The notes under the pieces are model-generated. The model had not been told where the DNA came from and made no database searches. It saw nothing but the letters and a program-made list of their open reading frames with translations. Shown here in pieces: positions 30,501-41,729 of a stretch of 64,000 nucleotides of DNA; the stretch's first letter is position 1, and every line of letters begins with the position of its first letter. Source of the DNA: Volvox africanus. Its lineage: Eukaryota > Chlorophyta > Chlorophyceae > Chlamydomonadales > Volvocaceae. The translations under genes were made by a program, and so were the position numbers. The stretch spans positions 1,426,001 to 1,490,000 of the forward strand of contig BSDZ01000008.1 of NCBI GenBank assembly GCA_030268105.1, read 5' to 3'.

Positions 30501-33500
30501 CAGCAGCAGGGTTCGAATAAATTGCAGTCCCGTCGCCACCGCCATGTCGTGCTGCCGTGCGGCCGCGGCGAGGGCGGGCGCCGTTGGGGTAGATGGCGCA
30601 CCGCCTGGCTCAGAGAACAGCAGCTTCTCCGGATCCTAAACAAGCAACCACAACGGGTGGGTAATCAACAGGCTCCAGCACCGTACTGCTCCTTAACGCA
30701 CTCTGAACTAATCTAATTTTTATATTATATACTAAGGAAGAATCACTGCGATTAACATATTAACAAGGATTTAACCTTAACATAAGTCCCTTAACCTCGA
30801 CTGATTGGGCTGCGGGCTACCTGACAGCCGTAGCTGCGAAGCTCAGGTACCGCACCAAGATAAGGGATGATGTGCGGGACTTCAAACCACGGGACAAGTT
30901 GAGCCCGTGTGGGAGGGGGGTGTTTGTAAGGCCCTCTTAAGGGATGCACGGACAGGGTTGCGAAGAACAAGCGATGTGAAGATGGAGACCCGCACCCTTA
31001 TACAGGTAATATGTTGTTTGGCCTCCCCTCCCCTCCCCTCTCCCCCTTTCTCCCCTCCCCTCTCCACCCATCTCCCCCTTTCTCCCCTCCCCTCTCCTCC
31101 CCTCTCCTCACCTGCACCAGATTTGCCACACGTCGCTGCAGCTTGGCCACACGCACAGCCGTATCCATCTGCAACACCGCCGTCCCCTCAGCACCTCCCT
31201 CCGGCGCCACCCCCCAACTGTCTGTCACCTGGGCAGTGCCTTGGCCGTTGGCGGTGGCAGTAGCAGCAGTAGCAGAAGCAGCCGTGGCAGCAACGTGGCT
31301 TCCGACGCTCAGGCTGAGCTTCCCCCAAGCTCCGAGTGCTACAGAGGCCGCAGCAGTCAGTAGCCCCGCTCTGCTCACCGCCAACTTCCCTCCAGGCTTA
31401 CTGCACAGCTCCTGATGTTGCAGGTCGGAGCCGTCCCCGGTCGCGGAGTCCCCCCGCTGAAGGGTAGACCTGAGGGCCAGGGGCGCCGCCTCAGCACCGC
31501 TCACCAATGCCTGCGGGTCAGTTGGTGAGATGAAAGAGGGAAATGCTTAGCAAAAAACGGTTTACAAGGCCCAAAAATCGTACGTCTCTGTGTCTCTGTG
31601 CGGGCGTTATTACGGAATTCCGCAACAGATGGCGGTGTGGAGCCAAACGGAGGTGCGATGCGCAGTGAGAAGGCGAATACACGATGGGGGAGAGGGGATG
31701 ATGCAGGTGGGGGAGAGGGGATAAGGGTATTCTCCCCCGAAGTGGCCAAGATGAAAGAAAGAAGATCCCATTTCCATAGCACCAAGACCCTCTCCCCTGT
31801 TCCTTCCTTCCCTCCTCCCTGCCCTGGCATGTCAGCACGCATCGTCCCATTACCTCAAGCACCTCCAGAGCACCAGCAGGCGTCAGTGAACAGCCCAGAC
31901 TGCAACACGCGGCCTGGGCTGCCGCCGCCAGCGCGCATGCCTGCTCTGCCGATACGCCGTCCTCCTTTACATCCTCCGCCACGGCATCCAGGGATGCCTC
32001 TTTAGCCTGGGCAGGCACCTTCCACGGATGAGAGCCCGCTGCGCCCGTCGCCGTAGCGTCGTCACCGCTCCTGTTGCCGCCGCTGCGGTACGCAATGGCA
32101 ACTGCAACAACGCCCCTGAACGCCCACCGTTGAATCTCCAGCTGCCGCTTCCGCTGTCCGCTGGCCACCCGCTGGGGCAAATCGGCACCGGAATCGGACG
32201 GGGCTATATTAGCAAAAGGGAGCTCAGGACCCGCCACCGCCACAGGCTCCGAAACCCATCCACCGTGACGGGCAGCGTCGCTGATACAGGCCGCCAAGGA
32301 CAACAACAAATCCATCATCTCAGCCCCGGGGCCCGGCTTGGCCTCCGCGGCAACATTACCATCCACCTCCCCATCGGTGCCACCCTGGAGCAGTGGGCAG
32401 GTGGCGACGGCGGGGCCTGCCGCGGTCGCGTCCAGGGCTGCCGCCATGGCGAAAACAGTACAGAGGTTCACGGAGGAGGTAGCGGCGCCCAGCAGAGGAC
32501 CCTCTGGCTCGGCAGCTGCGGCGCGAAGTGTAGCCCGCAGGTTTCGGAGCGCTGCCCTCCATCCAGGATGGGAGTGGTGCTCCTTTGTGAAGGCTTCCGC
32601 TGCACTCCAAACCTGCGCCCACGATCGCCAACGGATGGTGGTGGCAATCATCAGCTCTAACTCTGTTTGTAGAAGATGGAATCTGTATCTTCTGTATATT
32701 ACAGGTGCAAGTGAGATAGGCTGGGTTATCATCCAAGGTAGAAGGCAAGCGTGAGAGAGGTGCGGTGTGGACGGCCGCGTTGAGAACAAAACGTATGGCC
32801 CGTAGGCATGGCGAAATGGGGTGCAGGGTGTGGAATAAGTCAGGAAAGATCAAAAGGTGCCGACCCATAGGTCGTGGGCTGGGATAAGGCTGCCCCTATT
32901 ACTGTGCTTAGCTCCTTCGTTCGACCTCCCACGCAATGTCCAGAGAGGCAGCGGCCGGCTTGCAGGTAGGGCTCTGAGATGCTGACGGCAATGGCTGTAC
33001 CCGCGGTAGTGCCCCTCCCGACGTTGTACCTCGCCAGACTTCGCCCGTCCCGCCGCCGTCAACACGCCCTCCGCCAGCTGCCTCCATTCCCGCGCACTGC
33101 ACTGATCACGACACAGCAGCAACAGTGCCGCTGCCGCCCGCAGCGCCGCCGCCACGACCCGTGGGTCATTGTCCGTCGCCGCCAGGTTACAGGTGAATTC
33201 ACGGCACACTGTCCACACACTCACGTCCCCGCCGCGGCCCCCGGACCCCCCTCCGCCTCCGCCTCCGCCGGCAGCAACCGGTACAGCTCCACCTGTCTCC
33301 ATGTCGTCCCCTTCAAATTTCCTTCTGAGCATCTCCCGGGCATTGACCCCTTGACGTCCTGCGTTGGGCTCGGCCACTGCGTGCGTCCGCAGCGCAGCAT
33401 CAACAGGTCTCGACTCCATCAGAGTGTCCGCGGCAGAGGTGCTGATGGCGTTCCGCGCCAGGAGGGCCTCCCGTAGGAGCTGTACGGACGCCATCCGGAT

Positions 33501-34312
33501 ATCCGGCAAGGGTGAATGAAGGCCCGAGACGCCCTACGAAACACAGCAGCGGGGGGAGAGCGTAAGGGAGAGGGAACGGGAGCAGATTGTACCGCATCCC
33601 GTCGAGCTGCGTATCGCAAATCATCGCTGATCCAGGGAGGTGGTTAATGCAGTACGTGTTCCGAGGGAACGGAGGCGGGGACACTCGCCAACATACAGGC
33701 AAGAAACCTAAAGGCCGCATCCCCATGGTCCGGGACGCAGAGACCATCCCTACGATTATTGATGCAGCGACGCACCTTAAGGCTAGACCAGAGAGGCAGT
33801 AGTGGGGGCAGTTGTGGTGATCGTAGCGGCCCAGGCCTCCCCCAAGCCCCACCAGCAGTGCCAATCGTGAGAGTGAGAATCGCCTGCACTAGCTTAAGTT
33901 GCACGTCTAGCCATGCGCACGCCCAATCAGCGTTTTCGGACAGGTGCAAGCAGCAGTTAGCTCCAGTAACACCGAGAGCGTGCTGTGCAGCCCAGGCGAC
34001 GTCGGCAACGATTGAGGCGTCGCCGACGCCATCCATATGCACCTGGCATAATGGCGCTGCTGACTGTTCGCTGCTGGCAGAAAAAGTCTTATCTCGCGGC
34101 GAAGGCACGCACAGACGTTTTACAGCTTGAAGGAGCAGGTGCACAGCGTCCTGGGCCAATTGGATTTTGTTCTTGATGGCGTCGGCCTGGACGTCGCGCC
34201 CGCATAGGGTGTGTATAGTGTCTGGCCATATCTGCCTCAGGATTGTCGGTGAGGCCGAGTTATTCCTTTGGCAATCATCGATAGGAACCATCGTGCAGGT
34301 GTTGTTCCTCAC
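27592..34312 (-). CDS. TTI2: Large HEAT-like protein ending in a TTI2 (TELO2-interacting protein 2)-like domain
   Basis: Ten exons join without a phase error: 33776-34312, 33030-33533, 31851-32660, 31112-31510, 30411-30635, 30097-30261, 29468-29981, 28759-28950, 28422-28540 and 27592-28272, giving about 1381 residues. The last three exons match the C-terminal TTI2 pattern: FVGEALRTSLPAVLACCDDP, then RRLTFMPAFGHLLAGLGLTS, CRLMPLLLDWLHAHD and LRATWPRVAAHAGVLWRHM. TTI2 acts with TELO2 and TTI1 as an Hsp90 co-chaperone for PIKK kinases (TOR, ATM, ATR). The N-terminal 900 residues contain helical, HEAT-like stretches (DIRMASVQLLREALLARN) and low-complexity Ala/Gly inserts. They are far longer than usual TTI2 (about 500 residues), so a TTI1-like or lineage-specific extension is possible. 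The exon 5 and exon 6 ends are the least certain. Two TGTAA signals follow the stop. Confidence 0.6.
31020..31110. repeat. Pyrimidine-rich CCCCTCTCC minisatellite in an intron
   Basis: Irregular CCCCTCCCCTCTCC units abut the donor site of the fourth TTI2-like exon. On the transcript strand this is a purine run. Confidence 0.85.
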
Positions 34313-34460
34313 TCAACAGCAAGGGAAGCAGCGTAAAGTTGTCTAAATATCACTGTTATATGTTATCATTTACATAGTTCACAGTTATGCTGGCTCGCGT
34401 AGCTTTCGGCTGTCGCAAAACGACGTCAAGCGTTCCGAAATTCTTTGCAATTTGGCACCT

Positions 34461-34655
34461 TCATGCCCTAAATGATTTCATCCATAGGCCAACCATGTCA
34501 ACGTCATACAGAAAGAATGGGCGCTCGACGCCGAAAACAAAAGTTTCGGCATCCTGCTTTCCCACGAGGTGTGTTCGAAATCTCAGGAGGTTGTGGTCCC
34601 TTGCCTCGGTGAGCAATTCCAAATTCACGTGAGATCTACTTGGGGTGAACTTCAT
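34461..34655 (-). CDS. Possible small ORF or 5' exon, hypothetical
   Basis: A 64-codon minus-strand frame (MKFTPSRSHVNLELLTEARD...) has balanced amino-acid composition and ends FLYDVDMVGLWMKSFRA. It lies in the 865-bp gap between the divergent TTI2-like and kinase genes. It could be a short protein or an upstream exon of the TTI2-like gene (a GTTGGC after ...DVDM could serve as donor). I recognise no family. The evidence is weak. Confidence 0.25.
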   Translation of the reverse strand: MKFTPSRSHVNLELLTEARDHNLLRFRTHLVGKQDAETFVFGVERPFFLYDVDMVGLWMKSFRA

Positions 34656-35177
34656 CGTTCGTCGTGGTTCCGTCGCTTTACCGTTACAGCTTCGGAGCCA
34701 GGGGCGCTGTCCCCTCGGAAAGGAATAAAGGACTAGACTAGGATGCAGTTTACGGATAAGGACTCAACAAGGCCTGGGTTTTCAAGGCATCCAAAAGGCT
34801 GTCAATGTTGGCATCCATTTAGCAACCTGACGATGCCCTGAAAAGATAATGCAGATATGATGTAGTTGGATACGGTTAACCTACAGCCATATTGGATTCT
34901 CTATCCAATTCAGCAGGAAGATCTGGAACCGCCACGTGCTTGCGTCAGCGCAGAGCTGGAGGAGGGCCGGCACGGAACGACGCTCGTCCAGATGAGCTGG
35001 AAATGTCCGGTTGTCCGCCTTTTTAAGCGCTCATTTACTCACACTTCGAATAATCCGTCAAATAATCCTGACATCTATCTTGCGGACAAAGACATTGCTT
35101 AAGTTATAACCTTATCAGCAGATACAAATACTACAACGTTAAAGTCAAATTTCGCTTGAGAAGTAATTACTTGTTTC

Positions 35178-37175
35178 ATGGCTCATTCCGGCATTCGAAT
35201 TCAGCTATGCACAGGCTCAGCGACTTCTCAATTAGCTTTGCCGGTGCCTTGGCTTCCCCGTGGTGTTCACGGCTTGAACCCTCGGGGATGCATGCCCGCT
35301 GTTCAAGCGGCCGCCTCCGCGAGTATGCCTGCGCCCTTCGGTTCGCCTTCCAACGTTTCATCATTGCTACAATCTGTGTCTCAAGCACCTATGGAGTCGT
35401 TTTTGAGCCGTTACGCACTTGGCGACCCACTCGGACAGGTAAATTGATTGGGAGGTATTTTCTTGGAGTTTCTTCAATTGCCTCAGTTTTGGTGCAAACT
35501 TAATCTGGTAATGTGTGTGCACATTTCATCAATAGTAAGATGTCCCAATTTTGTTATTCGCTTAGGGCGCCATGGGAACAGTGGTCTCGGCGACCGACCG
35601 CGTAACAGGCGAGGAAGTTGCCGTAAAGGTTCTGGTTAAGCAGCGGAATGCTGGTCGGCATCAGCGAGCAGCCCTGCATCGCGAGGTAAAAATTTTATCT
35701 ATAGACGTTACCCAATTGGTTTCTCTTGGCCTTGTCACAGGTGTACCAACGGGTCGTTTAAAAACCCCTATCAGTAAAATAAAAAACTTAGGCAAAATTG
35801 GCTTCATTATTCACAGGCGGGGCTATGGCGCAAAGCCTACGCGGCAAGTCGACAGGCCGGTCGATTCATCGCAATTGAGGAGGACGCCTCCAACTTTTAC
35901 ATCGTTTCGGAGAAATGTCATGGAGGTAGTCTTCAACAAATGTTGTACGAGCGCGGAGCTTTGACAGAAGCGGAGCTTTCGCAAGTTGCCTGGTAAGCTC
36001 TCGACAGGGCATCCTAAGTTGTCAGGGCAGCGACGTCCCTGTCGCCACGTGCTCGCCCACACGGTAACAACCTCTTGCTATGCGAACCCACATCATATTA
36101 TTTCCTTTTCCATGTTTACCACATATGCCCCGTTTGTTTAATAACTTCGAATCTGCACGAGTCCGTTGCGTAGTGTTTTACTGCCTTGTGCTTGAGCTCA
36201 CATGTACATTCATATACTTGATTAATTGCGTATCCACAGTCATCCCCCTCATAAATCGATCTACCTCGCATCCTATTTTGCTCATTCTCTCATATGGGTT
36301 GGTCATTGCCTGTCCTCGCTCCGTGGAAAGGTGCATCTTGACGTTCCTCTCCGACCTCCACTCACACTCGATCTACTACGGAGACCTCAAGCCCGGGAAT
36401 GTTATCCTGAAGGACGTCTACCCGTGCAATTCAGATCCTGGCTGCCTCAGTGTGCGAGTGATAGACTTCGGCTGCTCCCAGATAGTCTCCCCAGGCTCAC
36501 CTCTCCGAACGCTGAGCGGGTCACCGCTGTTTCTGGCACCGGAGATCATCAAGGGCTCCTATGGCCTGCAGGCAGACATGTAAGTTACATTTACTAGATG
36601 CGGTACTATTAAATATAGTTAATAGCATATCATCGAGCGGATCCGCCACCGTAACCCGAGCTAAGTCGAGTCCCGCTAGCGAAATAAGGACATGTCTTAT
36701 TGGGACCAGTCTACACATTTTGAGAGGGGAGTGTACGGTATGTTGCCTGTGAGGGGATACGTGAGCGATTATATACACAGTCTATGCCAGGACTCTCTGC
36801 CTGTCTTACAGCAGGCTTCCCTTACTGCTTCCTAGTCCTAGTGGACAAATGTGTTGTAACTTACCAACTTGTGTGTACATATGTCCCTGTCGCAGGTGGG
36901 CGTTAGGCGTTACGCTGTACATGTTGATATGCAATCGCCTACCGTTTTGGTTGGAGCCCATCGACCAGCTTGAGCAGCTGCACGTTGACTCCATAAACAC
37001 CGCCATTGAGTACAGCCCCGTGCTGTTTGCCGGCAAGTATTGGCGTGGGGTTTCCGAAGACCTGAAGGACCTGATTTGCGGCCTCTTAGAAAAGGAGCCA
37101 GCGAGACGCCTCACAGCTGTAATGGCGATGCAGCATCCCTGGTTTGCGAATGCCAAGGAGATGTGCCGCGTGTAG
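35178..37175 (+). CDS. Serine/threonine protein kinase, CAMK/CDPK-like catalytic domain
   Basis: Five exons keep phase: 35178-35438, 35566-35685, 35817-35992, 36331-36579 and 36896-37175, giving 361 residues. The glycine loop LGQGAMGTVV spans the exon 1/2 junction (about residues 85-94), and VAVKVL supplies the ATP-anchoring Lys (about 108). The catalytic loop reads IYYGDLKPGNVIL, so the usual HRD is YGD: the catalytic Asp, Lys and Asn remain. Then come IDFGCSQ, GSPLFLAPEI, DMWALGVTLYMLI and a C-lobe end RRLTAVMAMQHPWF. No EF-hands follow. The 85-residue N-terminus (start MAHSGIRIQLC) has no clear domain and may be a targeting region. The segment after the HRE of exon 2 lacks a recognisable HPNIV stretch. 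It is divergently arranged with the TTI2-like gene. A TGTAA lies at 37572-37576. Confidence 0.85.
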
Positions 37176-37179
37176 TCTA

Positions 37180-40045
37180 TGGCTTTTGTGGGCTACTGTC
37201 TGGCTGGCACTTAAACTGACTGGCTGGTTTTCGATCGAGTGCTGCAGTACCATTATGGCAGCTCAGTTATACATTCTTAAGCGCATGGGTACAGAAATCC
37301 CACCTTACGGCGTGGTTGCTGATAGGAAGTGAGGGTCAGGCTGCGGCTGCGGCAGAGGTGTTTCCTATTTTTGCGCGAGCATACTAAGCTTATGACGTCC
37401 AGCAGCGGGGACAAGCGGCAGTCGCGGCCGTAGTGACGGCAGCAGTCGCCGTGGCGGCGACAATAGTGGCCGTAGCAGCTGCATCAAATTATGTTGACGG
37501 TGATGCGGTCGGGGTCGTGCGTTTAGTGGTGACAAATATGGTGGTGATGAGTTCCTCTTTGGTTGTGATATTGTAAGGGTACAGATGATGGTGGGTCCCG
37601 TAGGTGTCGTGCGTGTGGACATAATGTGGGTATACATCAAAATTACGTGTGCTAGTAAGCGATCCGCGGGGAGCAGTCGAAGGCGATGGGGGAAGGTGAG
37701 GAGAGGGGCGAGGGAGCCGGTGTACAGACGTTTCAGCTGTACGCGGTTCTTGTCCTCATCAGCGGCTGGCTGGTTATCCCAGTCAAAGCTCGGAGGTTGG
37801 AGGTTGTCGGCATATCGCAGTCCGGCGGACCTCTCTGTCGTGTATTTGGTTACCGGTAGGTTGCTTGTTTGGGTCGGTGATACTTGGCGGGGACAAGAAA
37901 CGTTCTTGGTCGCGGACAGTTTGGCAGGAAAACCTTATAGAAGGATAGGCACACACGATAACAGATAGATTTCCGGGACGACGGAGTGTCCGCATGCATG
38001 TTGTGTGAGCATTTTGCACCGTCCCATTTGTGGGTTAGCATTAGAGAAATATTTCAACTAGCGCCTTATGCGCTGCCTAGGACCAGCTACATTGTCAAAC
38101 GTGGTATCTACAGGGCTTTCTGTCGATTAGGGGACCCGGGCCCCTTCAGGTTGTGTATAGGTTTGGATAAACCAATGATGAGGCCACCGCTTTCGGGCGA
38201 ACTTGCGAGTATAACTTCATGTGCCCAGGTGAAAACTGACTTGTGGAATGGAAAGGTGTTTAAACGTGCGCTGGGAGCTGGCTTCCTGCTGTGAGGAAGT
38301 ATTTTGCGGCCCAGCAGCAAGGTGGTATGTCTGTTTCTGTGTCTGTGTTCGTCGAATCTCGTTGCGCGAATTGTTTTCTTGCGAGTATTCGTGGGAGTAC
38401 CGTGAGACTCGATCCAATCCTCTTTCCTAGGCGTGTGCCCCTGGCTAGCTCAAGGCTTAGGCGCATTGCCTGATTTGGTCGGTTGCGGCGACGATCATCG
38501 GACCTCGGACCTGCTTTCCTATGTCTCGTATACATATCTGTCTGCTCTTAGTATTATTGCATGAACGTTGTACGATGTATTTGAGTGCCCACATTCTTAT
38601 ATTGGGGGTATCGTGGTAACAGCCCTGGAGGGAACGTGTGTATTGAGTGCGCGTGGTCTTTGAGTGGTCGGGGCCGTGCACTTCTGTGGCACGTATTATA
38701 GTACGTATTATAGCCACTTTTAAGGTGACGAGCAAGGTTGGTGGATCTAATCCAGCGCCGTATCACGAAGTGCTGAGAGGTTCTTTGACGGCGAGAGGTT
38801 CTGTCATATACTGGAATCATATGAGGTCCTGCCATATTTGCCTTATCCATTCATATGAGTGGTATTGGTCACTTCATGCATTAGGCCAGGGTGTGTGCTC
38901 CCCATGCGGCCTGGTGCTCGCCATTTGTGCAGTTCGGAACGTTTTAGTAATGTGCGCCACCATGCCCATCTTCGCGGCAGGGGCCGTGGAAGGGAAAAGT
39001 GTTTGAACGCGGCTTCCCCTGTCTTGGGCAGCTGATAAGTGGGTGGATGGGCGGACAGTCGGCGATACGCCGGAACTTGTGTTTTTATTTCCTATCTTCC
39101 TTAATCACCTTGTGTAGGGTTTCAAAAGCGGCGGGGAACCGGGTCCACCTTGTGTGTGGGAAGTTCTACCTGGTCGTCTGTATTATCTTGTCTCTTGTTT
39201 CCCGAACAGGCTGCCGCGCTTCTTTTTGGCCCCAGTGTCAAATTTGTTGGGTACAGGGAAGAAGTTCGTGTCAGCTGGGCTTTGCTATTAAGGGGAGCGC
39301 AGGGGTAATGATCACGGACAACGTAGGAGCAATTGGTTACGGTGTGCCGGTGGCAAATAGGCGGTCATGGCTATGGGCCATGCCATCCGGGCAGGATTGG
39401 CAGGTAGCGGTTATGGATATGGAGAGGGTGGCGGAGGAGGACGAAAAAGCGGTTCACAATACGAACGGCAACGACGGAAAGGCGGTTTGCGGTGTGCCTG
39501 TCAGTTGCCTCGTTTTGTAACTGTCGTGTAACTTTATTAATCGTCAAAGACATATTGGAAGGGTTATCGGAAGACATATTCCTAGTCCCGGGGCCCCAGA
39601 CCTAAGGCCCTCAGGTCACAGTTTCACATATTTAAGGGTAGAAATTTGTACTTGAAAACAAGGCTCCAGCGACTACTGCCCATTCGGCGGTATCTGTGTG
39701 AGTAACACGACGGCTGTGTTACAAGTACCTCATCTGGTGCATTCCTTGAAACAAAAGAGTGAAAATACATTTATGTTATTATTGGATTGGTTACGACGCT
39801 CTCTGGCCTTGTATAAGGTAAATGCCGTACGCAGGCTCAGTAAGGCACCAATAAAAAGGATAACAAATAATTATAAAGAAGCTTCAACATCAATCAAACT
39901 ATTGATTCATTTTGATATTCAAGGTAAGAGCTAATCAGTTACTTACTTACCCTGCCTGCAAGTGAATTTACTAGCTAACCCTCGCAGGCGTTAGTGGTAT
40001 TTGATATTTGAAGGCCTTGAGGGTATTGGCTTCAGATTATCAGGC
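37180..40045. other. 2.9-kb stretch without a recognised gene
   Basis: No frame here has both splice logic and a recognisable domain. There is a GC-rich trinucleotide-like patch at 37400-37490. A weak internal duplication exists: GGAAAGGTGTTTAAACGTGC near 38250 and GGAAAAGTGTTTGAACGCGG near 38992. It could be a decayed element or long intergenic DNA. Confidence 0.5.
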
Positions 40046-41674
40046 ATGACTAGTAGCTTCGCGCCGGTGCTCATCTTGCTGGCATCGCTGCTGCCACTCG
40101 GCGTATGGGCCCAGCAGAATAATAATATTACTGGTCAAGCGCGTGCTGTTGACGGAGATACATTAGTAAGTTTTTTGTTATGTCGTCTTCTTAACGTTTT
40201 ACGAACGCACTTCACCGGTACGGATCTAACCTGCACGTTTGCGCACTCTTTTCTTTCCTTTCAGGCCTTCAAGACCGACCGAGTTAGACTGTACGGAATT
40301 GACGCTCCGGAAAGCGCACAATATTGCCTTGACGCTCTTAACGTCTCGTACGCATGCGGGAACGTCAGCAAGCAAGCACTTGCGAGCAAAATCGGCAATT
40401 CCACTCTAACATGCATCGTGAAAGATATTGATTTGTATGGACGGAGCGTGTCCATTTGTGGATTGACCAGCGCCACTGGATACTTTGAGGATGTGAACGC
40501 ATGGTTAGTCAGCAACGGATACGCGGTGGCCTACAGGTGAGAGGCAAAGGAAAACTTCGCATGTCTGGCCCGTCGGACTGCTCCATGTTCATCTGGAGCC
40601 AAGCTTAGCGGTCACGATGACAAATGAAGCTTTATGGACATTTTCCTAAGCTCGTACTTAATGCTTTGTAGTACAACATGTACCTTCCTCTTGCTGCTTC
40701 ATTTTACCAAGGAACATCTGACAGGCAGCTGAATTTATTTATAATTTATTTATCACAAGGGAAATGAGGAATTATCGAGTCTCTCGTTCGATATGCCCTG
40801 ACATATCTGCTACTTACCCTATACGCCTTGCGGTATTCCAAAGCCCTTGGATGCGTACGTACCTATATCCTTGTTTTGCCAAGGAAAAGATGAACCAGCT
40901 GCTGTGCGCTGCGTTCTTGTGCGATACAGGCAGTTCAGTAAGAAGTACGTGCCACAAGAGGATCAGGCGCGTGCTGCACGCCTTGGCGTTTGGCAGGGGC
41001 AGTTCCAAATGCCGTGGGATTGGCGGAACTCGGACTCACCACCGCCCCCGAAGCCGTCACCCATGCCATCGGGAGTGGCGTCGCCGCCGCTATTAAAGGG
41101 TTCCCCGCCGCTATCGCAGCCCCCATCGCTCGGCAAAGCGCCACCCCCACAGAGCACAAGACCGCCTGCTTCCAGCTCCCCCCCGCTGGCTGTAAATCCA
41201 TCTCCCCCAGTTGCAAAATTACCACCACCTTCATTGATGCCGCCGCCATCGGTTAAGTTGCCGCCGCCAGTCATAAAGTCACCGCCGCTAGTTGTGAAGC
41301 CGCCCCCTTCCCCATTCCCACCACCGCCCCCTTCCCCATTCCCATCGCCGCCCCCTTCCCCCTTCCCACCACCACCTCCTTCCCCATTCCCACCACCGCC
41401 CCCTTCCCCATTCCCACCACCGCCTCCTTCCCCAACCCCTATTCGTCAGCCCCCCCTCCCCTCCTTGCCAAGCACTTGCGGTGACCCCGTTCCCATGTGC
41501 CCCACTGGCCCGGCCATCAAAGGCAATATTGCTTCCTCAGGTGAAAAGATTTACCACGTACCGGGCGGCAAATATTATGATGTTGTGTGCATAAGTCTGA
41601 AAAGCGGTGAGAGATTCTTTTGTACAGAAGCCGAAGCCCAGATGGCTGGTTGGCGACCTGCATCCCAAAGATAA
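40046..41674 (+). CDS. Secreted staphylococcal-nuclease-like protein with proline-rich linker
   Basis: Three exons in phase, 40046-40165, 40265-40536 and 40930-41674, encode 378 residues. An N-terminal signal peptide (SSFAPVLILLASLLPLGVWA) precedes an SNase/TNase fold: RAVDGDTL, RVRLYGIDAPES, VKDIDLYGRSVSICG, AWLVSNGYAVAYRQFSKKY and ARAARLGVWQGQFQMPWDWR. The metal-binding and catalytic positions (Asp in DGD and IDAP, Arg in RLYG, Glu in APE, Arg in YGR) are all present. Residues about 165-300 are a Pro-Ser-Phe repeat linker of the hydroxyproline-rich cell-wall type. The last 65 residues contain CGDPVPMCPTGPAIKGNI and GERFFCTEAEAQMAGWR, a tail also seen behind bacterial thermonucleases. I infer an extracellular or wall-bound nuclease, possibly for DNA scavenging. 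The ATG at 40046 is chosen because it immediately precedes the signal peptide. Confidence 0.9.
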
Positions 41675-41724
41675 TAACGTCAGCACAGATAAATGACGAC
41701 ACCGACAGGTAGCGCCGGTAAAAC

Positions 41725-41729
41725 TGTAA
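41725..41729 (+). terminator. TGTAA polyadenylation-type signal
   Basis: TGTAA lies 51 bases after the nuclease stop codon, the usual position and sequence for chlorophycean 3'-end signals. Confidence 0.6.
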
